From contig JAJYRN010000006.1 in the NCBI GenBank assembly GCA_021794095.1, forward strand, positions 62,001-126,000: a DNA stretch of 64,000 nt, in the 5' to 3' direction. Source of the stretch: Acidobacteriota bacterium (GTDB lineage: Bacteria > Acidobacteriota > Holophagae > Holophagales > Holophagaceae). How positions within the stretch are numbered: position 1 is the first letter of the stretch; each line of letters begins with the position of its first letter. The notes under the pieces were generated by a model. It was given only the letters and a program-made list of their open reading frames with translations, was not told where the DNA came from and searched no databases. The translations under genes and the position numbers were made by a program. Positions 57,211-64,000 of the stretch are shown one piece after another.

Positions 57211-59889
57211 TCAGAATCCGGCGATGCTGAAATCGTCGAAGTTCACCCGGTTGGAGGTTCCATCCGTCTTGCGGAGCTCAAAGCGGATGGCGCCGGTCAC
57301 GTTCACCGTGAAGGAGGCCGTGGCCAGGGTGGTGGAGGTGGTGGTCACCAGGTTGCCGGCCTGGGTCCAGGTGGAGCCGCCGTCGGTGGAGTACCAGAGG
57401 CCCCAAGTGGAGCTGCCGTCCGACCCGAACTTGGCGTGCTTCACGGACACCGTCTGGGCCCCGGTGGCGAAGTCGAAGCCCATGGTGACCTTGCCGCTGT
57501 TGCGGACGCGGACGCTCTGGGCGCCGACCTTCCGGTCGCTGCTGCTGCCGCCCAGGAGGGCGTCGGTCAGGGTCCAGGTTCCTGTGGACAGGGTGACCGT
57601 GCCGGTGGCGTACGAGCCCTTGCTGCCCGTGTCGAACGATTCCGCCAGGTTGGAGCCGGTGGGGACGTTGTTGCTCACGGAGAAGCTCACAGCGGGGGAA
57701 CCGCCCACGTTGCCAGCAGCGTCGTAGGCCTTGGCCGTCAGCGAGTGGCCGCCGTTGGCCAGGGTGGCGCTGTCCAGGGTGAGGGTGTAGGGGCTCGCGG
57801 TGTCCGTGCCCTTCAGGGCACCATCCACGTAGAACGCCACCTTCGTCACACCCACGTTGTCGGAGGCCGTGGCCGTGAAGGTGATCGTCCCGCTGGTGCC
57901 GTTCTCCGTGGCCGAGACGGTCGGGGGGGTGGTGTCGGAACCGCCGCCACTACCGGAGGCGGTCACGTTCAGGGCGAAGTCGTCCACCACGAAACTGGTC
58001 TGGGCTGAGCTGTCCTCGGTGCCCACCAGGTAGACCTGGAGGGTCTGGCCTTTGTAGGCGGAGAGGTCAAAGCTCTGCTGCGTAAATCCGTTGGCGGCGT
58101 TCAGGTTGGAATAAGTGGCGAGCGTCGCCAGGACGGTGCCCGAGCTGGTGCGCAGCTGGACCTTCAGGGTGTCGTAGGCCGTGCTCGTGGTCGTCTCAGC
58201 GGTGTCCACGTGCAGCCAGAAAGTCAGGGTGGCGGCGGTCGCCGTGGGATCAAGGGCCACCTGCTGATAGAGCGAATCCGTGTGGCTGCTGCCGTAGCCA
58301 TCCAGCCAGGCCTTCCAGCTGCCGCCGTGGGCGGCTTCCGAGCTGCTGTTGTCAATCACGCCGGAGGTGGCGGTCCAGGGGCTGGCCGTGCCGGTCTCGA
58401 AGCCGGGGTTACCAAGGAGCTGCGTGGTGGTGCCCCCACCCGTGGGGTTGTTCACGGAGAAGGCCACGCTGCTGGAGGTGCCGCTATTGGCGGCGGCATC
58501 ATAGGCCTTGGCCACGAGGCTGTGGGCGCCGTTGGCCAGCTTGGTGGAATCGTAGGCCAGGGTGTAGGGCGCGGCGGTGTTGGTGCCCACCAGGGCGCCA
58601 TCCACGTAGAACTCGACCTTCGTGACGCCCACGTTGTCGGTGGCGTTGGCCGTGAAGGTGAGGGTGCCGCTGGTCCCGCTTTCGGCGACGGACACCGTGG
58701 GCGGCTGGGTATCCGGCGCGGCGGTCACGGTGATGATCCGCGTCGCGGAGGCCGATTGGCCCTGGTTACTGGTGGCCGTGAAGGTGGCGGTGTAGGTGCC
58801 TGCCGTGGTGTAGGTATGGCTGACGGGGCCCTGGAGGGCGGCGGTGGCGCCGTCGCCGAAGGACCAGCTGTAGCTCAGGGTGCTGTTGTCGGAGAGGGTG
58901 GCGCTGCCCTGGAAGCTGATCGCGTTGCCGGCGGCGATCGTGGTGTTGGAGGCCGGGGACTGGATGCTCACCACGGGCACCGGCGCGCTGCTGGTCGCAC
59001 CGGCGAGGTAAGCCGTGGCATTCAGGAAGAAGGCCCGGTTGCTGTTGGCGGTCCAGCTCACATACAGCTTCTTGCCCGATGTGGTGGTGGTGCCGTCATC
59101 CGCCGGGGCGCTGTCGCTGATGGCCACCACCCGCCCGCTGCCGATGGTGCAGGTGGCGATGAAGGAGCCCGTGTCGCCGCTCACCTGCGTGTGGAGGATC
59201 TCCTGCACGCTGGGGTTCTGGGCAGCGTTCTCGTTCAGGTACGAGTAGGAATGGAAGTCCATCATGCCCAGCGCTCCGTAGGTGCCATGGACGATGGCCT
59301 GGGCTGCGGGGGTGGCGCTGGTCGTGAAGGCAGTGCTGGTGGTGTTGGCCTTGGCATCCCCGGGGCCATGGCCGGGCACAAAGGTGAACCCGTAGGGGTT
59401 CGTGCCATTGACCTGCACCATGTCGTTGAAGACGGTGTAGGCGTCCGTGCCGCCGCTGTAGCGGGCCGCGCCCACATGGTTGCCCACGATGAACAGGCCG
59501 CCGCCATGCTGGACGTAGCTGAGGATGGCTTGCTTCTCCGCGGCTGTGAACAGCACGTAAGGCTCGTCAATGATGTAGGCCGCGTAGTTGGAAAGATCCT
59601 GCGCGTTGGTGGCGTCGCCGTAGGTGACGCGGCCCGTGGGCGGCAGGGACTGGACCTTGTAGCCGGCCTGGTAGAGATCGAAGGCCCAGGCGCTGATGCC
59701 GCCGTTCCAGTCGGTTTCGGCGGTGGGGTTGACGGGCGAGGGATCCGGCTCGCTGGCGGAGCAGATGATCCAGTAGGCGGAGGTCCCCGCCTCCTCATGG
59801 CGGGTGTGGTCGAATAGGATCTTTTTCGGGGTTTGCGCCCCCAGGCTCAGGGCCAGGAGGGGCAGCAGAAGGATGCGAAGGCGTCTCAT
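57211..59889 (-). CDS. Large modular secreted protein (ThuA/GATase-like + PKD + Ig-like + carbohydrate-binding-like domains)
   Basis: 892 residues. Signal peptide LRILLLPLLALSLGAQ, cleaving before TPKK. Residues ~20-300 form a ThuA/GATase-like domain (KILFDHTRHE, YIIDEPYVLFTAAEKQAIL, GLFIVGNHVGA). A PKD domain follows (~305-395, SYSWSFGDGA, HTYTTAGTYT). Ig-like repeat 1 (~395-480) and repeat 2 (~650-740) share DNVGVTKVxFYVDGAL. Between them is a jelly-roll-like region (~490-640, NPGFETG, SFVVDDFAL). The C-terminal ~150 residues resemble a galactose-binding domain ending VNFDDFSIAGF. No complete hydrolase triad is visible. Probably acts on or sticks to external polymer. Confidence 0.82.
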   Translation of the reverse strand: MRRLRILLLPLLALSLGAQTPKKILFDHTRHEEAGTSAYWIICSASEPDPSPVNPTAETDWNGGISAWAFDLYQAGYKVQSLPPTGRVTYGDATNAQDLSNYAAYIIDEPYVLFTAAEKQAILSYVQHGGGLFIVGNHVGAARYSGGTDAYTVFNDMVQVNGTNPYGFTFVPGHGPGDAKANTTSTAFTTSATPAAQAIVHGTYGALGMMDFHSYSYLNENAAQNPSVQEILHTQVSGDTGSFIATCTIGSGRVVAISDSAPADDGTTTTSGKKLYVSWTANSNRAFFLNATAYLAGATSSAPVPVVSIQSPASNTTIAAGNAISFQGSATLSDNSTLSYSWSFGDGATAALQGPVSHTYTTAGTYTATFTATSNQGQSASATRIITVTAAPDTQPPTVSVAESGTSGTLTFTANATDNVGVTKVEFYVDGALVGTNTAAPYTLAYDSTKLANGAHSLVAKAYDAAANSGTSSSVAFSVNNPTGGGTTTQLLGNPGFETGTASPWTATSGVIDNSSSEAAHGGSWKAWLDGYGSSHTDSLYQQVALDPTATAATLTFWLHVDTAETTTSTAYDTLKVQLRTSSGTVLATLATYSNLNAANGFTQQSFDLSAYKGQTLQVYLVGTEDSSAQTSFVVDDFALNVTASGSGGGSDTTPPTVSATENGTSGTITFTATASDNVGVTKVAFYVDGALKGTDTASPYTLTLDSATLANGGHSLTAKAYDAAGNVGGSPAVSFSVSNNVPTGSNLAESFDTGSKGSYATGTVTLSTGTWTLTDALLGGSSSDRKVGAQSVRVRNSGKVTMGFDFATGAQTVSVKHAKFGSDGSSTWGLWYSTDGGSTWTQAGNLVTTTSTTLATASFTVNVTGAIRFELRKTDGTSNRVNFDDFSIAGF

Positions 59890-60030
59890 AGGAACCTCGG
59901 TGAAATGAAGTCCCCATTTCAATCGAGTTGGCTGTAAACAGGTGGTGAATTCCGATTTCTTAACATCATTTAACAACGGCTGTTCTCGGCCTTTCCCGGC
60001 ACACTGGGTGAATTCACCCGGACTGCGCCC
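59890..60030. promoter_or_regulatory. Divergent promoter region with two TTAACA half-sites
   Basis: 141 bp between two divergent secreted-protein genes, more AT-rich than its surroundings. TTAACA occurs at 59960-59965 and 59970-59975, one helical turn apart, suggesting an operator. Ribosome sites are GAGG (leftward gene); the rightward gene lacks a clear one. Confidence 0.45.
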
Positions 60031-61053
60031 ATGACTCGCCGCCTTGCCATTCCTTTTGCCCTGGTGTCCATGTTGCTGGGCGCCCAGGCCCCTTCCCCGA
60101 AAGCTGCGGACCCCGTTCCGCCCGCGCAGATCACGCTCACGACGCCCTTTCCGGTCCATTTGGGCAGTGTCGGCCCCAGGGAGGTGAAGGATGCGGTCTA
60201 TGGCATCCGCAGCCTGGCCGATCATCCCTTCCACCTGAAGGTGATGGATCTGTCCCTGGGGCTCAGCCTGGACGAGCGCCAGCTCCAGGCGGCCCTGAAG
60301 CCAGGGGAAGTGCGCCTGGTGCATGTCCGTGTGGACCCGGACGGCATGCTGGGCTACATCCGCGGCGCGGTGCGGCTGGGCACGGATGATCCTGCCCAGC
60401 CCTTCTACATCCTCCGCTACGACATGATGGTGCGGCCCGAGGTGACGGTGGATGCGGAGCGTCGGGATCTGGGCGCGGTGGCCCCCTACGAAAGCCCCAC
60501 TGCCACCTTCCATTTCACCCGGGAAGGGGGCGAGCCCCTGCGCGTGGCGCTGACCTCCGCCCTGCCGCCGTACCTCGACGCCACCGTGGTGCCCCGGGGC
60601 GCGACGGCTGATCTCCAGATCACTTTCCGGCCTTCCCGCCTGAAGCCGGGCATGCTGGCGGGGCTCGAGGTGCTGAAGGTGGCCACCAACGGCCCCCGGC
60701 AGCCAGCCTTCACCCTGTACCTGGATTGGCGCCTCGCGTTGCCCGTGATCCCCACCCCTTCCCGCGTGGTGTTCGACGATCGGACGACCACCTTGCAGGC
60801 TCTGTACCTGGCCTCCCGGGATGGCAAGCCCTTCCGCATCGCCTCCGCCACTGTCGAGGGTCGCGGCTTCCAACTCATTGACCGCCCAGGACCGCCGGCG
60901 GCGCGGCAAGTGCTGCGGGTCCGGCGCACGGGCAGCGATCCAGCGGCCCTGCTGGTGCTGCGGTTCGCAGGCCAGGACGAACCGCTGCGCGTGCCCCTGG
61001 TGTTTCTCGATCCCTTGGCTCCGCGCGGTGGGTCAGATTCCAGCGGGAGGTGA
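60031..61053 (+). CDS. Secreted Ig-like (DUF1573/hydin-type) protein
   Basis: 340 residues. Signal peptide LAIPFALVSMLLGAQ, then APSPK. Three consecutive beta-sandwich-like regions follow, typified by FPVHLGSVGPREVKDAVYGIRS, RRDLGAVAPYESPTATFHF and PSRVVFDDRTTTLQALYLAS. This repeat style (a conserved Gly-x-V/A, then a short hydrophobic strand) resembles DUF1573/ASPM-SPD2-hydin Ig-like domains. No enzyme motif. Likely periplasmic or outer surface. The last 7 codons overlap the protease gene end on the other strand. Confidence 0.7.
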   Translation: MTRRLAIPFALVSMLLGAQAPSPKAADPVPPAQITLTTPFPVHLGSVGPREVKDAVYGIRSLADHPFHLKVMDLSLGLSLDERQLQAALKPGEVRLVHVRVDPDGMLGYIRGAVRLGTDDPAQPFYILRYDMMVRPEVTVDAERRDLGAVAPYESPTATFHFTREGGEPLRVALTSALPPYLDATVVPRGATADLQITFRPSRLKPGMLAGLEVLKVATNGPRQPAFTLYLDWRLALPVIPTPSRVVFDDRTTTLQALYLASRDGKPFRIASATVEGRGFQLIDRPGPPAARQVLRVRRTGSDPAALLVLRFAGQDEPLRVPLVFLDPLAPRGGSDSSGR

Positions 61054-62202
61054 GGCGGGCGTCTTCAGGTTGAGGTGAAGCTTGACCACCTGCCCGTTGC
61101 GCAGGACATCGAACACCACCTCGTTCGCAGGCGGGGCCACCTCCAGCAAGGCCGCCAGCTGCCCCTCGTCCTTCAGGGCCAAGCCCTGGTAGGCCAGGAT
61201 CACATCGCCCAGCTGGACCACCTGCCCCTGGGCATCCCGTTTGACTCCCAGGAGCCCCGCCCGGGCTGCCGGAGTGTCCGGATCCACCTTGTCCACCACC
61301 AGGCCCTGGCGGACGCCCATCTGCATGGCATCGTAGGCGCTGAACACCGTGAAGCCCATGCGGGGAGGCTCCAGCTGGCCCCGGCTGATGAGCAGGGGCA
61401 CGATCTGGTTCAGGGTGTCCACGGGGATGGCGAAACTGATGCCGATCGAGGCCCCCGTGGCCCTGGGAATGGCGGTGTTCATGCCGATGAGGCGGCCCGC
61501 GCTGTCCAGCAGGGGACCGCCCGAATTGCCCGGGTTCACGGCCGCATCCGTCTGGATGCCCTTGAGCACCTGGGTCTGGTAATTCGTGGGGATGGGCCGG
61601 TCCAGGGCCGACACGATGCCCTTGGTAAGGGTGTGGTCGAAGCCGAAGGGGTTGCCGATGGCCATCACATCCTGGCCCACCTGAAGGTCGTCGCTGCGCC
61701 CGATGGGAATGGGCTTCATGGCGTTCAGGGGCGCGAAGACCTGCAGCACCGCGATATCAAAGGCGAAGCTGAAGCCGATGACCCGGCCTTGGTAGGTCTT
61801 CCCATCCGACAGCGTCACCTCCACCACGGGGGTTTCCCCCATGCGCTGTCCCTCCGGGCCATCCATGGTGACCACATGGTGGTTCGTCACCACATGCCCG
61901 TACTGGTCCCAGACCAGGCCCGAGCCGCTACTGACCGCTTTCTGGGTGATCGCGCCCGTGACGGGGTTCTTTTGCATCTGGACCGCGGTGATGTACACCA
62001 CGCTTTTGCGGACTTCCTTGAACCGACGGATGGTATTGCGTTCCTCGGCCGTGAGCGGCCCCCTCGGTGTGGGCGTGCGGGGTGCCGCGAAGGCCCGGTA
62101 GCGTGCGATCAGCGCATCCTCCGCCGAGAGCGCCTTTGGCGAGGGAGCCTGGGCCAGCAGGGGCCCTGCCAGCAGGAGGAGAGAAACGAGGCGTCGGATC
62201 AT
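61033..62202 (-). CDS. Trypsin-like serine protease with PDZ domain (DegP/HtrA-like)
   Basis: 389 residues. Signal peptide LVSLLLLAGPLLAQ then APSPK. The protease domain has the triad: His in VVTNHHVV, Asp in FAFDIAVLQV and Ser in GNSGGPLLDS. The region ITQKAVSSGSGLVWD matches HtrA. A C-terminal PDZ domain (residues ~280-385, GFTVFSAYDAMQMG, VDKVDPDTPAARAG, LGDVILAYQG) completes a one-PDZ HtrA. It degrades or refolds envelope proteins. GGAG precedes the ATG at 62202. The 3' end overlaps the convergent Ig-like gene by 21 bp. Confidence 0.92.
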   Translation of the reverse strand: MIRRLVSLLLLAGPLLAQAPSPKALSAEDALIARYRAFAAPRTPTPRGPLTAEERNTIRRFKEVRKSVVYITAVQMQKNPVTGAITQKAVSSGSGLVWDQYGHVVTNHHVVTMDGPEGQRMGETPVVEVTLSDGKTYQGRVIGFSFAFDIAVLQVFAPLNAMKPIPIGRSDDLQVGQDVMAIGNPFGFDHTLTKGIVSALDRPIPTNYQTQVLKGIQTDAAVNPGNSGGPLLDSAGRLIGMNTAIPRATGASIGISFAIPVDTLNQIVPLLISRGQLEPPRMGFTVFSAYDAMQMGVRQGLVVDKVDPDTPAARAGLLGVKRDAQGQVVQLGDVILAYQGLALKDEGQLAALLEVAPPANEVVFDVLRNGQVVKLHLNLKTPASPPAGI

Positions 62203-62287
62203 GGGAACTCCGTGCCCCTGAGTATGGAACCGGCGCGCGCCTTCCGGGATGCCCCATCCAGGCCCCTCCAGGGGCCGAAGCCTGCCC

Positions 62288-62587
62288 TCAACGCGTGCTG
62301 GCCCCATAGCCCCGTAGGGCACGTGCGCCTTGCTCCTGCTGCCGGAGTTCCACCCGGATTGCCTCACGCTGCTCCTCCGCAGCGGCCTGGCGGAGCGCCA
62401 CCTGCCCAGCCAGCCGATGGGCCCGCTCGATCAAGCCCTCCCAGCCCGGGCCCCGTTCCGCTGCGGCCACGGCCGCCTGGAACCGGCCATTCCAGTCCGC
62501 CAGAAACACCGGATCCAACGGCGCCGCCGCGTCGCCCACCCAGGCCTCCAGGGCCTCAATGGCCGCGCGGACGTCCGCGTCGCTCAT
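62288..62587 (-). CDS. Small flagellar protein, FliT-like chaperone candidate
   Basis: 99 residues, predicted mostly helical (IEALEAWVGDAAAPL, WEGLIERAHRLAGQ, EEQREAIRVELRQQEQGARA). Its start overlaps the fliS stop (ATGA) and fliD lies upstream, the place of fliT in many operons. Sequence similarity to FliT is too weak to prove identity. It might be a chaperone for FliD or an unrelated small helical protein. Confidence 0.6.
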   Translation of the reverse strand: MSDADVRAAIEALEAWVGDAAAPLDPVFLADWNGRFQAAVAAAERGPGWEGLIERAHRLAGQVALRQAAAEEQREAIRVELRQQEQGARALRGYGASTR

Positions 62588-63012
62588 CCCACCATGTCCT
62601 GGAGCTGGGAGCCAGTGGGAACCGTTGCGCTCCCCCGCTGTTGCTGATCCAGCTGTTCCCAGGTCTGGCGCATCTCGCCCATCTGGCGGCTGATGCGATC
62701 CAGGCGCCCTTCATCCTTTGTGGCGCTGGCTGCGAGGATCTCGCGGCTCCACCAGTCATAAAGCCGAGCGAGGTTGGCGGCCAATTCGCCACCCTCCTCC
62801 TGGTCGAGGCGGAGCACCAGTTCTTCCACGATCGCCAGGGTCCGGTTGACGCTGCGGGCCTTGGCCGCGAAATCCTTCCGCCCCATGGCCTGCCGGGCCT
62901 GGGCCAGGAAGCGCTGCGCGCCTTCCAGGAGCAGGGCGACCAGCTGCTGGGGCGAAGCCGCGTTGATGCGCTGGGCGAGGTACTGGTCGCTGGAAGGGTG
63001 GTAGGCCTGCAT
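62584..63012 (-). CDS. fliS: Flagellar export chaperone FliS
   Basis: 142 residues. The helical pattern and landmarks (YHPSSDQYLAQRINAASPQQLVALLLEGAQRFL near the start, RTLAIVEELVLRLDQEEGGELAANLARLYDWW in the middle) match FliS, which binds flagellin and prevents early polymerisation. GGGAG precedes the ATG. fliD is 50 bp upstream on the same strand; the fliT-like gene overlaps its 3' end. No flagellin gene is in the window. Confidence 0.93.
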   Translation of the reverse strand: MQAYHPSSDQYLAQRINAASPQQLVALLLEGAQRFLAQARQAMGRKDFAAKARSVNRTLAIVEELVLRLDQEEGGELAANLARLYDWWSREILAASATKDEGRLDRISRQMGEMRQTWEQLDQQQRGSATVPTGSQLQDMVG

Positions 63013-63062
63013 GGGAAACTCCCTTGGATCGGGTATCGGCAGGGGAACGAAAAACTGGAATC

Positions 63063-64000
63063 TCAGCCCAGCTTGGTCAGGCTCGCGCCCACGGACTGGA
63101 GCTGGCCCACGACGGCTTCCATCTGGGCGAACTGGGCCTGGAGCACCAGCTTGCGCTGGGCCAGCCGGGCCTCGCCGGCGGTGATCTGCTGGGCCAGGCG
63201 GGTGTTGGCATCGGTGACGCTCTGGATGATCTCGGCCAACTGCCCCGTGGTGGAGGCCGTCATGTTGGTGACCAGATCCTGGACGGCCTGTCCCACGCCG
63301 CGGCTGAGGGTGAGGGTGCCGGTCCCGGTGCCGTTCACGTTCAGGATCAGGCCCTCGAGGGGGGTGCCCGTCTGGCCGACCAGCAGGCCGGAGGAGCCGC
63401 TCAGGGTGTAGGGCGTTCCGTTGACGGTGAAGGTGCCCGAGACGGCTCCATTGGGCACATACGAAGTGATGTTGAAGGCCACATCGCCCGTGGTGGTGGC
63501 CGATCCGCCCTGGTAGAACTGGACCGCCGCCGAGGTGGAGGTGCCGCTGAAGGCGAAGACGTTCTTGACGGCGGTGGGATCTTTCGCCAGGGCCGCCTGG
63601 AACGCGGCGGTATCCAGGCTCAGGGTGCCATCCTGGTTGATGGCCACGCCAACGCCACCGGCCGAGGTGTAGGTGGCGGTTGAGGGCAGCCCGCTGGGCA
63701 GGCCGGTGATGGCCGTGCGGATCTGGGAGAGCAGAGAGCGGGCGACGCTGTTGCCGTAGAGCGGCCCTCCCGACGCCGAAGCCGAGGTGAAGTCATGGAG
63801 CATGGCGTTGTACTTGCTGACCACATCCTGCATGGCGCTGGTGATGGTGGCGGTATCCATCGCCACGGAGAGGATGGTGGGGCTGGTCTGGCCGCCCTGC
63901 TTGAGGGTGAGCGTAAGCCCGCTCACCGCGTCCGTCACCACGTTGGAAGTCCGGGTGAGCTGGATGCCATTCACGGTGAAGAGGGCATCCTTGGCCACAT
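63063..64000 (-). CDS. fliD: Flagellar filament capping protein FliD (partial; N-terminus beyond window)
   Basis: The leftward gene enters the window without a start; 312 codons are visible to the stop at 63063. The block AKDALFTVNGIQLTRTSNVV followed by SGLTLTLKQGG is the conserved centre of FliD/HAP2, and the C-terminal helices (QDLVTNMTASTTGQLAEI, ITAGEARLAQRKLVLQAQFAQMEAVV, QLQSVGASLTKLG) are the FliD_C coiled coil. FliD forms the pentameric cap that promotes flagellin polymerisation. fliS and the fliT-like gene follow. Confidence 0.93.
   Translation of the reverse strand, partial: VAKDALFTVNGIQLTRTSNVVTDAVSGLTLTLKQGGQTSPTILSVAMDTATITSAMQDVVSKYNAMLHDFTSASASGGPLYGNSVARSLLSQIRTAITGLPSGLPSTATYTSAGGVGVAINQDGTLSLDTAAFQAALAKDPTAVKNVFAFSGTSTSAAVQFYQGGSATTTGDVAFNITSYVPNGAVSGTFTVNGTPYTLSGSSGLLVGQTGTPLEGLILNVNGTGTGTLTLSRGVGQAVQDLVTNMTASTTGQLAEIIQSVTDANTRLAQQITAGEARLAQRKLVLQAQFAQMEAVVGQLQSVGASLTKLG

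Overview
This 64 kb, GC-rich window is the replication-origin region of a flagellated, Gram-negative-type bacterium. The origin block (rpmH-rnpA-yidC-R3H protein-mnmE on the minus strand, dnaA-dnaN-gyrB-gyrA on the plus strand), several lipoproteins and secreted proteins, DegP-type and S9 proteases, flagellar genes and protein style suggest Acidobacteriota, class Holophagae (Geothrix/Holophaga-like). That placement is inference from protein flavour, not a search result. Nearly all of the window is ordinary chromosomal coding sequence. I see no rRNA, CRISPR array, prophage or insertion sequence.

Layout. 1-15 kb: partial M28 peptidase, YceH, an MFSD1-like transporter, rsmB, an OsmC protein, nrdR, lon, ftsY-ribD, a lipoprotein behind a near-consensus sigma-54 promoter, thiS overlapping a Cys/Met-metabolism PLP enzyme, a zinc-ribbon protein and gatB. 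15-28 kb: the origin core, with a candidate oriC between dnaA and dnaN; recF is missing between dnaN and gyrB. Three perfect parS-like palindromes (GTTCCACGTGGAAC) and one single-mismatch copy lie within about 11 kb of dnaA. 28-37 kb: a gamma-glutamylcyclotransferase-like protein, glyA, purB, a cysteine-less semialdehyde-dehydrogenase-like protein with a four-cluster ferredoxin, a zinc-ribbon/RDD membrane protein, two tandem KimA-like potassium transporters and an EamA half-transporter. 37.6-40 kb: a bufferin-like (MbnB/DUF692) ribosomal peptide locus. 40-49 kb: an unrecognised protein, lipA, a CHMI-like tautomerase, an MFS transporter, a prolyl oligopeptidase, tRNA-Arg(UCU) with duplicated 3' fragments, a DUF2155 protein, tRNA-Pro(UGG), small unknowns and zinc ribbons. 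49-57 kb: meaB, a duplicated 62-bp repeat, a glycosyltransferase/GH130 pair, a PilZ/receiver-like protein, a chemoreceptor and a flavin reductase. 57-64 kb: a modular secreted protein, a secreted Ig-like protein, a DegP-like protease and the flagellar genes fliD (partial), fliS and a fliT-like gene.

The most interesting system is the three-gene unit at 37862-39807. It encodes a secreted, lysine-rich precursor with four Cys-Gly sites, a DUF692 multinuclear-iron enzyme and its DUF2063 partner. Known relatives convert cysteines in EGKCG-type motifs into copper-binding heterocycles. Here the motif is [DE]-A-x-C-G, set in Gly-Ala-Lys repeats. A strong hairpin sits between the precursor and enzyme genes, an unusually AT-rich segment lies upstream, and the usual DoxX-type fourth gene is absent.
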